NCBI RefSeq assembly: GCF_018991925.1
Contig: NW_024748921.1
Location: 1-64,000, forward strand
Reading direction: 5' to 3'
DNA length: 64,000 nt
Source of the DNA: Homarus americanus
Taxonomy: Eukaryota > Arthropoda > Malacostraca > Decapoda > Nephropidae
Shown: positions 54,880-64,000 of the stretch, piece after piece
Position numbering within the stretch: the stretch's first letter is position 1
Layout of the letters: each line of letters opens with the position of its first letter
Program-made: the position numbers and the translations under genes
Notes under the pieces: model-generated
Database searches by the model: none
The model's input: only the letters and a program-made list of their open reading frames with translations
Told to the model about the DNA's origin: nothing

Positions 54880-55516
54880 CACCAAAAAAATAAAATAAAA
54901 AAATAAAAAATAATTAACAAATCTAATTTACATACTGAAAAAAAAATTAATACCTGTAAGACCCAGAATACCTGTGTGTGTGTGGAGAGAAAGAGAGAGA
55001 GAGTGGATGACAATATTCTATCCCCACAACAATCGGTATTGAAATAGAAATTGTACAATGTTGTTTCTGAAGGTGACAATAAGAACGATGCTTTAAGACC
55101 CGCTTACACTAAATTGAGTTTTCACTACAATAACCTCAACAAATAATAATAATAGTAACAAATTCTCATGATGGTATTAAATTCTTTATATATATCTGTA
55201 GACTATATTGGATTATTAAATTCTACAGAAAAACATAAGAGCTTAATGCTAGTAGTGGTATTAAATTCTTTGTAGTTAGTCTTTTTCAAATTGTAACCTT
55301 GAGATTTAATGCTAGTAGTGGTATTAAATTCTTTGTAGTTTAGATTGTCCTTTTAAATTCTACTGATAACCTTGGAATTAAATGTTTGTTGTAGTAGAAT
55401 TTGGGGCAATTTTTTCATACCTGTGTAACTAAGTATTTCATTTTTTTTTTTTTTATTCATTTTTCTCATTCATGGCAGAACAATTATACACAATATGTTC
55501 CTTGGTTAATACATGA

Positions 55517-55520
<4 letters not shown>
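54880..55520. other. Intron sequence, AT-rich
   Basis: A phrase near ggtattaaattctttgtagtta recurs around 55170, 55260 and 55320, a short dispersed repeat of about 65 bp. No exon. Confidence 0.5.

Positions 55521-55521
<1 letters not shown>

Positions 55522-55577
<56 letters not shown>
55522..55577. repeat. (AC)n microsatellite
   Basis: About 28 AC units. Confidence 0.95.
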
Positions 55578-55863
55578 TTATAACACAATTTCACAAATAA
55601 TAAAACAGCCATACATGAAATATACATCTTGTTTTATATATAACCAGTATATGATCTGATATATTCATACATATTCATACACATACATAACATATCCGAG
55701 CCATTGGCCATAACAGAGAAAATGTTTTAACGTGTGACTTAAATATTTCAGTGAATAGTTTTATGGAATGGTGTTTTACAGAGAGTGAATAAAATGTGTG
55801 TATTTTTAATAATTTTTTTTATTAATAATGAAATACCTTTGGCAAGTGTCAGTCTATGGTACA

Positions 55864-55983
55864 ACCTTTATTTAACGAACTATATAGAGATGAAAGTTCG
55901 TTATGTCGAGGGTTTGTTAAATGTGAAACCTTCATTTAACGAACTATATAGAGATGAAAGTCCGTTATATCGAGGTGTGAGTG
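55864..55983. repeat. Two-copy 62-bp repeat (atttaacgaactatatagag)
   Basis: Two copies with three or four differences, each containing tatagagatgaaagt and cgttatatcgagg. Confidence 0.85.
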
Positions 55984-56079
55984 TATAAAATATTTAATAT
56001 TGTATATGATTATTATTCAACTCCGTGACATTATGATTGATAAACCGACTACAATTAAAGATATGAATTTCACAACACC

Positions 56080-56280
56080 AGGAAATTGACAACAACAACA
56101 ACAGCCAATAGCATCTACTTGCAACACAATGACAGCGGCACTTGCAACCTAACACTGACACTTGCAACCTAATTAATAACACTTGCAACAGAACGAATAA
56201 CACTTGCAACATAAAACTGATACTTGCAACACAATGAGTGCCAATTGCAACATAATTAATGGCACTTGCAACAGAGGTCA
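56080..56280. repeat. Short repeat (acacttgcaacataat)
   Basis: About nine units with ttgcaac as constant core, 15-25 bp apart. Confidence 0.75.
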
Positions 56281-56317
56281 AGCAACGAGAAAGAGAGAGA
56301 GAGAGAGACAGACTTAC

Positions 56318-56390
56318 TTGAACAGTTTAATGACCCCGTGTTCCACTGTGGGCGGGTCAAGTTGACACTCCTTCACTGTTGAGGTCTCGA
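56318..56390 (-). CDS. Exon: CCP 2 first half
   Basis: 73 nt, phase 1-2, acceptor tcttcccag and donor GTAAGT. It encodes ETSTVKECQLDPPTVEHG and VIKLF. Splices in frame to 54174-54295. Confidence 0.88.
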
Positions 56391-56399
56391 CTGGGAAGA

Positions 56400-57295
56400 G
56401 GATTGGAAAGTAACTGATTGGAAAGTAACTGATTGGAATATAACCACCATATGAATAAGGGATTGGAAAAATAATTGGAAAGACCTCGAAAAAAAGAATA
56501 ATCAAATACTGTACTTGTGAACACGATTAGGAAAAGTTGGATTAGTAAAGGGGATTAGAAATTAATTGTCATAATAAAAGAGGATTGGAAAAGAAGATCA
56601 AAAAGTATTTGTTTTAAAAGTATTTTGAAGTGAAGATTAGAAAGTATTGATCATAATGGATGATATAGAGAGAAAGGATTGGAAAACATCAGTGATAAAA
56701 GGAAAGATTAGAAACATAGATTAGAAGATCCATCATAAACCCAACGATTGGAAGAGACGATTAAAAGTATTTATCACACAAAGAAAAGTTTTAAAAATGA
56801 TGATTAGAAAACACGTGATATATAGAGAAGAGGGATTGGAAAATTTTGTTACAATCACCTATTCATTTCTCTACGGATTGGGTGAAAGGTTTAGAAAAAC
56901 AAACTTAAAAACAAAAAAAAACAAAAAAGATTATAACAAAAGGTATTATTATAATCATTAAGGACTGGACAGACAATAAAACGAAATTGGAAAAACAAGA
57001 TTAACAAAATAATTGCAAAAAAAAAAAAATTGGACATGTAATAAAACAAAATTGAAACACAAGATTAAGAAATAATTACCAAAAAAAAAAATCCTAACCT
57101 GTTTTGATACGAAAGAACAAAGTCTCTTAAAAAATCAATCACAAATTACAAAAATATATCAATAAAAAAAAAAAACTCAAATATTATTAAAAAGGAAACA
57201 TTCACTTAAACAAAATCTTGAATATACTTGTTATTCTATTTTAACATTCAATAATTAATCGGATTTCTTATATCTCTCTCTCACCACCACCACAC
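56400..57295. other. Intron with A-rich GATTGGAAA-type repeats
   Basis: Many dispersed gattggaaa/gattagaaa phrases, then A-runs and caaaattgaaa phrases. No exon seen. Confidence 0.55.
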
Positions 57296-57305
57296 CACCA
57301 CCCAC

Positions 57306-57445
57306 CTGCACTGACGGGTACACAGAAGGGGTCCAGCGTACGGTTCCCCACCACCGCCTTCCACACACCTACGAGGCACCGAACCAACACCTTCGGAGAT
57401 CTCACTGCAGTCACGTAACCTGGAGCACACTGAAGCTCTCCTGCC
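57306..57445 (-). CDS. Exon: CCP 1 second half
   Basis: 140 nt, phase 2-1, acceptor ctccagtcccag and donor GTGGGT. It encodes AGELQCAPGYVTAVRS, then LVRCLVGVWKAVVGN and DPFCVPV. Joins 61665-61716 in frame to complete a CCP. Confidence 0.9.
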
Positions 57446-57489
57446 CTGGGACTGGAGGAGTAATGGGGGAGTAATGGGTTAAATGGGGG

Positions 57490-57780
57490 ATCTAATTCGA
57501 ATAGGTTCTGGTAATAATGGGGTCTGGTGATAATGGGGTCTGGTGATAATGGGGTCTGGTGATAATGGGGCCTGGTGTTAATGGGGCCTGGTGATAATGG
57601 GGTCTGGTGATAATGGGGTCTGGTGATAATGGGGTCTGGTGATAATGGGGTCTGGTGATAATGGGGCCTGGTGATAATGGGGTCTGGTGATAATGGGGTC
57701 TGGTGATAATGGGGTCTGGTGTTAATGGGGTCTGGTACTGATGGGGTCTGATTTTAATGGGGTGTGGTACTAATAGACTC
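57490..57780. repeat. 16-bp minisatellite (ggggtctggtgataat), about 16 copies
   Basis: Near-perfect 16-bp spacing with cctgg and gttaat variants, decaying at the right end. Confidence 0.95.
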
Positions 57781-58036
57781 CATTACTAATAAGCTCCAAT
57801 CCTAATAGACCCCAGTACTAATAGACCCCAGTCATTAAATTTAACCCAAGTACAAACAAATATAACTTATTATCAACACAAAAAACAACATCCCAGAGAA
57901 ACAACAAAACAAACAACAAAAATAACAATAATCTAGGATGTTTCAAACGACTAAATTTATTATTCAGAAACATAAATGGCTTTGACATATCCCTCCCTAA
58001 CATAGTGAAGCGGAAACTAACTTGTTTTTTTGGGGG

Positions 58037-58236
58037 GTTAGGTTAGGTTAGGTTAGGTTAGGTTAGGTTTAGGTTTAGGTTAGGTTAGGTTTGGTTAGGT
58101 TAGGTTAGGTTAGGTTAGGTTAGGTTAGGTTAGGTTTAGGTTAAGTTAGGTTAGGTTAGGTTAGGTTAGGTTAGGTTAGGTTTAGGTTAAGTTAGGTTAG
58201 GTTAGGTTAGGTTTAGGTTAAGTTAGGTTAGGTTAG
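58037..58236. repeat. Interstitial (TTAGG)n array
   Basis: About 200 bp of ggttaggtta with occasional tttagg and ttaagttagg variants, matching the arthropod telomere motif. G-rich strand on plus. Confidence 0.95.
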
Positions 58237-58504
58237 GTTACATTTCCTCTAGTAATACAAAAGACACAGTATCCAACATAGTACAACACCGCTTCAATAA
58301 TAAATAAAAAAATATATATACTTTTCTCTCGTCACTTATCTGTGTTCAAAGAGGCAGAAAAATATCCCGAAAAATAGAGCCTAAAGATGAAAGACTTACC
58401 GACCGATCCATCACCATTTTTTAGGAGAAAACAGCGGCCCCGACTCGTATTTTTCACCGCCTCAATAGTGTAATCAATCAGTGGATCAGGGTTGTCTCCT
58501 GTTG

Positions 58505-59290
58505 CTCTGTGGTACTGTGGGTCTGTGGTACTGTGGGTCTGTGGTACTGTGGGTCTGTGGGTCTGTGGGTCTGTGGGTCTGTGGTACTGTGGGTCTGTGT
58601 TCTGTGGCACTGTGGGTCTGTGGCACTGTGGGTCTGTGGCCATGTGGGACTGTGGGTCTGTGGCACTGTGGGTCTGTGGTACTGTGGGTCTGTGTTCTGT
58701 GGCACTGTGGGTCTGTGGCCATGTGGGACTGTGGGTCTGTGGCACTGTGGGTCTGTGGCCATGTGGGACTGTGGGTCTGTGGCACTGTGGGTCTGTGGCC
58801 ATGTGAGACTGTGGGTCTGTGGCACTGTGGGTCTGTGGCCATGTGGGACTGTGGGTCTGTGGCACTGTGGGTCTGTGGGCCATGTGGGACTGTGGGTCTG
58901 TGGCACTGTGGGTCTGTGGCCATGTGGGACTGTGGGTCTGTGGCACTGTGGGTCTGTGGCCATGGGACTGGGTCTGTGGCCATGGGACTGTGGGTCTGTG
59001 GCACTGTGGGTCTGTGGCTATGTGGGACTGTGGGGTCTGTGGTACTGTGGGTCTGTGGCCATGGGGACTGTGGGTCTGTGGCACTGTGGGTCTGTGGCCA
59101 TGTGGGACTGTGGGGTCTGTGGCACTGTGGGTCTGTACATGTGGGACTGTGGGTCTGTGGCACTGTGGGTCTGTGGCCATGTGGGACTGTGGGTCTGTGG
59201 CCATGTGGGACTGTGGGTCTGTGGGACTGTGGGTCTGTGGCCATGTGGGACTGTGGGTCTGTGGTACTGTGGGTCTGTGGCATTGTGGCT
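58505..59290. repeat. Minisatellite (gtgggtctgtggcactgtgg), about 790 bp
   Basis: Units of 14-15 bp (ctgtgggtctgtgg) combined into higher-order units of about 40 bp ending in ccatgtgggact. All long frames on both strands here are artefacts. Confidence 0.95.
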
Positions 59291-59460
59291 GTGATTTAGT
59301 GGCTCAGTGGCTCTTTATCTCTGTGGCATTGTGGTTCTGTGGCACAGAGGATCAGTTCTGACCTCGGTAGAGGAAAGGTCACGGTCGATTTTAGCTTCCG
59401 GGGATCAACAGTCAGAGAAATGGCTAGTGTTAGCTGTGTGCCCTTCTGGGGGACGAGGTA

Positions 59461-59904
59461 GTGAAGGTCAAGGACGAAAACTTGAAATTAAAGGAAGTGA
59501 TTGTGAGGATGAAGGAGGAAGACACGAGACAAGGAGAGTCTGACGAAAACACAGGCCAATGGAAGGTTGTGAGGAGAGGAACGACCAAACTGGTGGTGAA
59601 GAAAGACACGGAAACGAATACAACTAAGTGTACTAACTTCTTTATCCCATTGGTAGACGAACTGGACGGTGACATAGTCAGGGACAAGGCTGATAAGGAA
59701 GGTACGAAAACCTTAATTGTTGGTGATTCCCAGGTACGGTACCTGGATAGAGTTCCTTGTGCCAAAAATAGAAAAAGAATAAGGGTGTGTTTGCCAGGAG
59801 CTGGGGTGGGGGACATAGTTGACAGGATGGCCAATATCTTGTCTGGTAGTGGGAACAAACCCATTATCTGCCTCAGTGCAGGAGGCAGTGATATTGGCAC
59901 TTAA
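59461..59904 (+). pseudogene. Retroelement ORF1-like fragment with SGNH-esterase motifs
   Basis: 147-residue open frame. An N-terminal heptad-like part (ENLKLKEVIVRMKEE) is followed by an SGNH-hydrolase-like segment: GDSQVRYLDR (block with the nucleophile Ser), PGAGVGDIVDR, and CLSAGGSDIGT where GGND is usual. It stops right after this block, so the domain is incomplete. SGNH-like esterase domains are known in ORF1 of CR1-type LINEs. Assignment to a LINE is inferred. Confidence 0.5.
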
Positions 59905-59909
59905 ATACA

Positions 59910-60300
59910 AAACAACCCAACCCCAAAATGCCCTGATTCCCCTTAAAACCCTTTAAATTGAAAGAGTCAGAAACGCGCTTTGTGATTCTAAAACAGAAAT
60001 AGATTCTCAGTATGGCAAAAATCACCCCCGTCAACACTGCAATTCAGGGCTCGTGGGTAACAAGAGAAGGTGTTGGAGCGCGTTGCCTACCAGCACAATG
60101 GGAGACGCACTGGAGGACGTGGTAGTAGTCGCAGTAGTAGTAAGCGCAGCAGTAGCAGAAGGAAGACCCTTGATTAGGAGGTAATCAGGTTAGAACGGCT
60201 GGATCACATCTCCCTGATTAGCTCACTCACCCGTTGTTCCACCGATATCTCTATTACATGACCCGGGATATCCAGAAGCCCCTAAAACTAATTCCGGGTT
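59910..60300. other. Unassigned sequence after the ORF1 fragment
   Basis: May be further retroelement sequence. The stretch 60075-60165 has gtagtagtcgcagtagtag repeats. No exon that fits the gene model. Confidence 0.35.
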
Positions 60301-60329
60301 GTGAGAACAAGAAACTATAGTATATTTCG

Positions 60330-60620
60330 TGTTAAAACGCAAACAACTGTTACAACGCATAGCAAACGTATCAGAACACATAAAAACGTAGCAAAACGCA
60401 TTAAATAGTACAAAAACGCAAAAAACGCATTAAATAGTACAAAAACGCAAGAAAGCGCAAGAAAAACGCATTAAATATAACAAAAACGCAAAAAAACGCA
60501 AGAAAACCGCAAGAAAAACGTTTTATTGGTGCAAAAACGCAAGAAAAACGTATTAAATAGTACAAAAACTCAAGAAAAACGCATTAAATATATAAAAACA
60601 CAACAAAAATGCATTATATA
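60330..60620. repeat. Minisatellite (aaaacgcaagaaaaacgcat)
   Basis: Units of about 28-36 bp with acgcattaaatagtacaaaa. The period is irregular. Confidence 0.85.
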
Positions 60621-60797
60621 TCCTCAGAACGCATTATAAATATATTAAAACACAATAAACTGACTCATATTACAACGGCCTGGATACCTCGCCGAATTCA
60701 GTTCAGAGGAGGAGCTTATATTCAGAGTACTTTTTTAATCTACCGAATTATTCATGACACGTCGGGCAGAGTCGATGGGTCCATTTACCTAAGACGA

Positions 60798-60935
60798 GAA
60801 GGAGGGGGAGGAGGAGGAAAAGGAGGAGGAGGAGGAGGAGGAGGATGAAAAGGAGGAGGAACAGGAGGAAGAGGACGAGTAGAAAGAAAAGGAGGAGGAA
60901 CAGGAGGAAGAGGACGAAAAGTAGGAAGAAACAAA
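60798..60935. repeat. GGA-rich purine tract
   Basis: aggaggaggaacaggaggaagagg units. Confidence 0.85.
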
Positions 60936-61139
60936 ATCAACAACAAACAAACATATTAACCCGAACTACACAATAAGGACACACATACACACAGCCCAAA
61001 ACACACACACACACACACACACACAACGCGGTACAATAACCCACCAACTGATAATACTTCTGGTGCAAGAGTCCAGGGCCCTCATCCGGGTTCCATATGT
61101 AAATAACTCTCTCTCCGATAGCTTATCAGGCAGTAGGTT

Positions 61140-61350
61140 TGTTGTGTGAAGGGAGGGAGGGGTAATGGGAAGGGGGTGGAATTAGGGGAGGCAGAGAGAA
61201 AGGGGGGTGGGTTATGGAGGGAGGGAGGAATTGGATGAGTGAGGAAGAGGAATTAAGGGAGAGCAAAGGGGTAGAAATGGGGGAGGGGAAAGGGGTGAAA
61301 TTGGGGGAAGGAAGGAAGGCAGGAAGAAAGGGTTGGGTGAGTGAGTAAGC
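61140..61350. repeat. GGAGGG low-complexity sequence
   Basis: Imperfect ggagggaggaatt and aaggggtg phrases. Confidence 0.7.
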
Positions 61351-61580
61351 GGCTTTTTGTATGGGTGGCTGGGTGACGAAGACAAATTCGGTCGAAAAGT
61401 ACTAAAACAAACACACACACACACAATCGGTCATAAAAGTATCAAAACAAACGAACGCAAACATACATAATAAACATACCTTGCTAGGACTGGAAGCGGT
61501 AAGGTAAATTACAGGTCAATGTTAACAAGCGAATAATTACAGTAAATACAACATACCATCACTAACTAGAATGTAAATGT

Positions 61581-61626
<46 letters not shown>

Positions 61627-61635
61627 GTCTGTCTG
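61581..61635. repeat. (CTAT)n microsatellite at an exon donor
   Basis: About 12 ctat units, downstream in gene sense of exon 61665-61716. Confidence 0.95.
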
Positions 61636-61664
61636 CCAATAATATAAACACAATCCAAACTTAC

Positions 61665-61716
61665 TTGAAAGGTTCCAACGTAATCTTCCCATTCTTCACA
61701 ACTGGCAGCCGACACG
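61665..61716 (-). CDS. Exon: CCP 1 first half, most upstream exon found
   Basis: 52 nt, phase 1-2, acceptor ctctcccacag and donor GTAAGT. It encodes CRLPVVKNGKITLEPF, the typical CCP start (C-x-x-P-x-V-x-N-G). Joins 57306-57445 in frame. The phase 1 start shows that coding exons continue beyond the window. Confidence 0.85.
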
Positions 61717-61824
61717 CTGTGGGAGAGGGACGAGGAGAGTTACCACGACACACTATATGGGAGTATGGGACACACACACACACACACTACTACTACTACT
61801 ACTACTACTTTGCTCTCACTAGGA

Positions 61825-64000
61825 ATCGAGCATGACGATCATCCAGTTATGATATGATATGAGTTATTAAAGATGTCACCTTCGTTGGTGAGCTCTGAGG
61901 TGACTAAGAGAGGCCGATACGGGACCGGCAGAATCGTTCACACATGTTGCACATGTGGAGGGCTACATCTAGTGCGGGAGGAGCGGCGGCTTGTCTGCCT
62001 CGGTTTATAGTCGGGCAAACTCGAAAGTTTTGACACGTTCTCGTGTGGTGCTCCTCCAAGCGTTACGGTGTGGAGTAATCGTCTCCCAGGTGAGGGGGTC
62101 GATTTGATACTTTTTCAAGTTTGTCCTTTTACCTTTTCAGTTGCCCGCCAGCGTTACACTTACTATTCATTAGGTGACTGTAAAGTAGCTGCTTTGGCAG
62201 TCTACTGTCGTCCATGTGCGTAACATCGCTAACCCAACTTAGATGTTCGTGGATACTGGTAGTCTCGATGCTCCTACAGTTGGTGTCACCGAGAATACTG
62301 CCATTTGTTCTTTTGTCTTCCCAACGAACTCGGAGGATGGAACGTAGACTACGTTGGTGAAAGTTTTCAAGTTCCTTGAGGTGTCTGCTGTATGTGACCC
62401 ATGTCTCACTGCCAAATAGCAGGGCAAGGAGGACCACTGCTCGATATATGTGCATCTTTGTAGAAAATTTCAGCTCCCTACAGCTGAAGATACGATTTCG
62501 GAGTCTGCCAAAGGCTTGAGATGCACATCTGATCCGATGTTTAATCTCTTCATCCATGTCTGCGGTGGTGGACAGATGGGAGCCGAGATACCGAAAGTGG
62601 GTAACATTCGAGAGGGTAGTACTGTTAAGCTGGATACATTATGGAGGTGTGGCTGAACCAAGGGCAGGCTGAAAGAGAATCTGAGTCTTACATACATTCA
62701 CCTCAAGGCCGAAGTGTGCATACACATCTGTGTAGGTGTTCAGGATCTCCTGTAGGTGGCAATCAGTGTGAGAGACAAGGATGAGGTCGTCTGCATACTG
62801 AAGTTCAGTAATGGAAACTGCCAACACATTTCTTTCTGCCTGTGTTCAAAGGACCCTTCATCTGGTATTGAATGTCCACCCTGCTGGCTAAATTGACAGT
62901 GGCATGAGGAAGGAAGGCAGCGACGCAAATGGAAAAAGAGGGTTGGTGCCAGTACACATCCTTCTTTTACCCCCGTTTGGATGGGTAAGAACTCATTCTG
63001 GGTGCCATTGTGGAGTACACTGTCGTTCATGCCATCGTATGGAGTCGCCTCACAATGGCGATGAATTTTGGTGGGCAGCCAAAACGGCTGAGGGTCTGCC
63101 AGAGGGTTTCCTTGTTGACCGAGTTGAAGGCCTTGGTTAGGTCGATGAAGGCCATGTAAAGGTCACGAAGCTGTTCTCTGCACTTTCCCTGTATCTGGCG
63201 GGAAGCAAAGATCATGTCGGTCGTGCCACGTCATGCGAGGAAGCTTTCCGCCTCAAGCAGAAGCCTGTTTAAGAGGACTCGGGCGATAATCTTGCCAGCT
63301 ACGGACAGCAGCGAGATCCCGCAGTAGTTACCACAGTCTCACCAGTCTCCCTTGTTCTTATAAATATTGACGATGGAGGCGTCTTTAAGAGCTTGGGGGA
63401 TTTCCTCCTTTTCCCTTATATCTCCAGGAGAAAGAGGAGATGGCTGGTAAGCAGAGTTCCTCCTGCTTTATACACCTCAGCTTGAATTCCATCAGGCCCT
63501 GAGGCTTTGTAATTTTCCTCTGTTTGATGGCAGTAGCTACCTCATCCAGGGATGGGGGATAGCTGAGCTGGGTCAGCTCTGGATACTGAGGGACCTGCTG
63601 GGTAGTCAGGACATCCACATCGGAGTTTCGGTTGAGCATCGAATGGTAGTGCTCTTTCCAGCACTGAAGGATGCCTTCTTCATCTTTAATTAGGGAGTTA
63701 CCATCGGATGAGAAGGGGGGCAGACTGCACCATGAGTGACTGGCCAATAAAATGTTTCAGTGGAATTTAAAAATTCGCACATCTTGTGTTGATCTGCAAG
63801 TTTTTGCATTTCACATGCTCACTTTTAAACCAGTCATTCTTTAGTTTGCGAAGTTCAAGCTGGGCCGCCGCTTTCTTCTTGCGGAATGTATCAGCTTTGG
63901 TCCGAGACTGAGTTTTTGTTAGGCAAAGTAGTTAAAGCAGCTCGTTTATCATCGACGAGTACATTGATTGCTGGGTCATTTTCATCAAACCAGTCCTGGT
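61825..64000 (-). mobile_element. Decayed non-LTR retrotransposon running off the right edge
   Basis: Minus-strand polymerase remnant in several frames. A linker (EEGILQCWKEHYHSMLNRNS) lies near 63.6 kb. RT motif A (YMAFIDLTKAFNSVN) is near 63.1 kb, QTGVKEGCVLAPTLF near 63.0 kb and YADD (ELQYADDLILVSHTD) near 62.8 kb. The C-terminal region (LLFGSETWVTYSRHLKELE, MDDSRLPKQLLYSHLMNSK) spans 62.6-62.1 kb. At least three frameshifts or stops separate these. The 3' end near 61825 reads actggatgatcgtcatg in sense. The right edge is still inside the element. Confidence 0.9.

Larger units (their letters stand above)
10310..61716 (-). other. Gene model: giant CCP/EGF/mucin/GHP-repeat/FN2 mosaic protein, 32 exons, partial
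   Basis: This is my hand-built model of one minus-strand gene spanning about 51 kb. The exons are listed separately. Domain order from the N-terminal side is: three complete CCP (sushi) modules and the start of a fourth; an exon with an EGF and a mucin-like Ser/Thr region; a tandem set of CCP-EGF units, giving 12 CCP and 9 EGF in all; then ten FN2 modules with linker exons, an acidic exon and a 77-unit histidine hexapeptide exon. Every exon is bounded by AG and GT, and every junction is phase-compatible (phase 1 or 2). Total about 8,058 nt. CCP, EGF and FN2 are known extracellular, disulfide-bonded modules, so a secreted or matrix protein is inferred. No signal peptide, start codon, membrane anchor or stop is in the window. 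I do not recognise an orthologue. It could be two adjacent genes if the boundary near 41.8-40.5 kb is not really spliced. Confidence 0.8.

Noticed and set aside
58400..58498. Exon-like minus segment with good splice sites (acceptor acaacag, donor GTAAGT), phase 1-1, encoding NPDPLIDYTIEAVKNTSRG and more
   Set aside because: It would have to sit between exons 61665-61716 and 57306-57445, which are joined at phase 2 and together form one perfect CCP. Phase 1-1 cannot fit there. Perhaps an alternative exon, but no support.
58332..59361. Long frames on both strands (up to 290 residues) over the GTGGGTCTGTGG array
   Set aside because: Pure minisatellite translation in every frame; no domain, no codon signal.
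60234..60290. Minus segment with donor GTGAGT encoding GASGYPGSCNRDIGGTT
   Set aside because: Phase 1-1 does not fit the CCP 1 join, the acceptor is weak, and no domain is recognised.
61030..61150. Open minus stretch reading GERVIYIWNPDEGPG
   Set aside because: No acceptor gives a phase that fits the gene model and no domain is recognised; possibly retroelement sequence.

Overview
The window looks like animal nuclear DNA, most likely from a decapod crustacean and possibly a crab. That placement is inferred from three things: very dense microsatellites and minisatellites, interstitial TTAGG repeats (the arthropod telomere motif), and several decayed non-LTR retrotransposons plus tRNA-derived SINEs. 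There is no bacterial-type gene organisation. Almost all of the long translated reading frames that could be drawn are low-complexity artefacts of simple repeats.

The main content is one very large minus-strand gene, read right to left. I rebuilt 32 exons by hand between about 61.7 kb and 10.3 kb from splice sites, reading phase and protein motifs. Every junction keeps the frame. The exons total about 8.06 kb of coding sequence, roughly 2,690 residues, and neither end of the gene is in the window. The 5' part (61.7-41.8 kb, 15 exons) encodes 12 CCP/sushi modules and 9 EGF-like modules. Most of these are in a tandem series of exons that each carry the second half of a CCP, one EGF, and the first half of the next CCP. 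A mucin-like Thr/Ser-rich segment with 60-bp repeats sits in one exon of this part. The 3' part (40.5-10.3 kb, 17 exons) is a chain of ten fibronectin type II (FN2) modules, one of them degenerate. They are joined by short phase 1-1 linker exons, an acidic exon, and a 1.4-kb exon made of 77 uninterrupted histidine-bearing hexapeptides (GHPx[IV]x). The modules are typical of secreted or extracellular-matrix proteins; I do not recognise a named orthologue.

A second gene lies on the plus strand inside an intron of the large gene (37.5-38.8 kb): an intronless 406-residue protein with a proline-rich region and a compact protein kinase domain that keeps all the catalytic residues.

The rest is repeats. 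1-2.5 kb holds a decayed satellite with a period of about 300 bp, and a lone copy lies at 32.0-32.3 kb. Two copies of one LINE (8.0-9.6 and 15.6-16.8 kb) each sit in (AC)n tracts. A different LINE occurs at 61.8-64 kb with a 3' fragment at 32.3-32.8 kb, and LINE 3' ends occur at 26.7 and 34.1 kb. There are two SINEs, one mariner-type MITE, and many intronic minisatellites, including a CRE/CCAAT-containing 43-bp array at 30.7-31.0 kb. No rRNA, CRISPR array or intact tRNA gene was seen.
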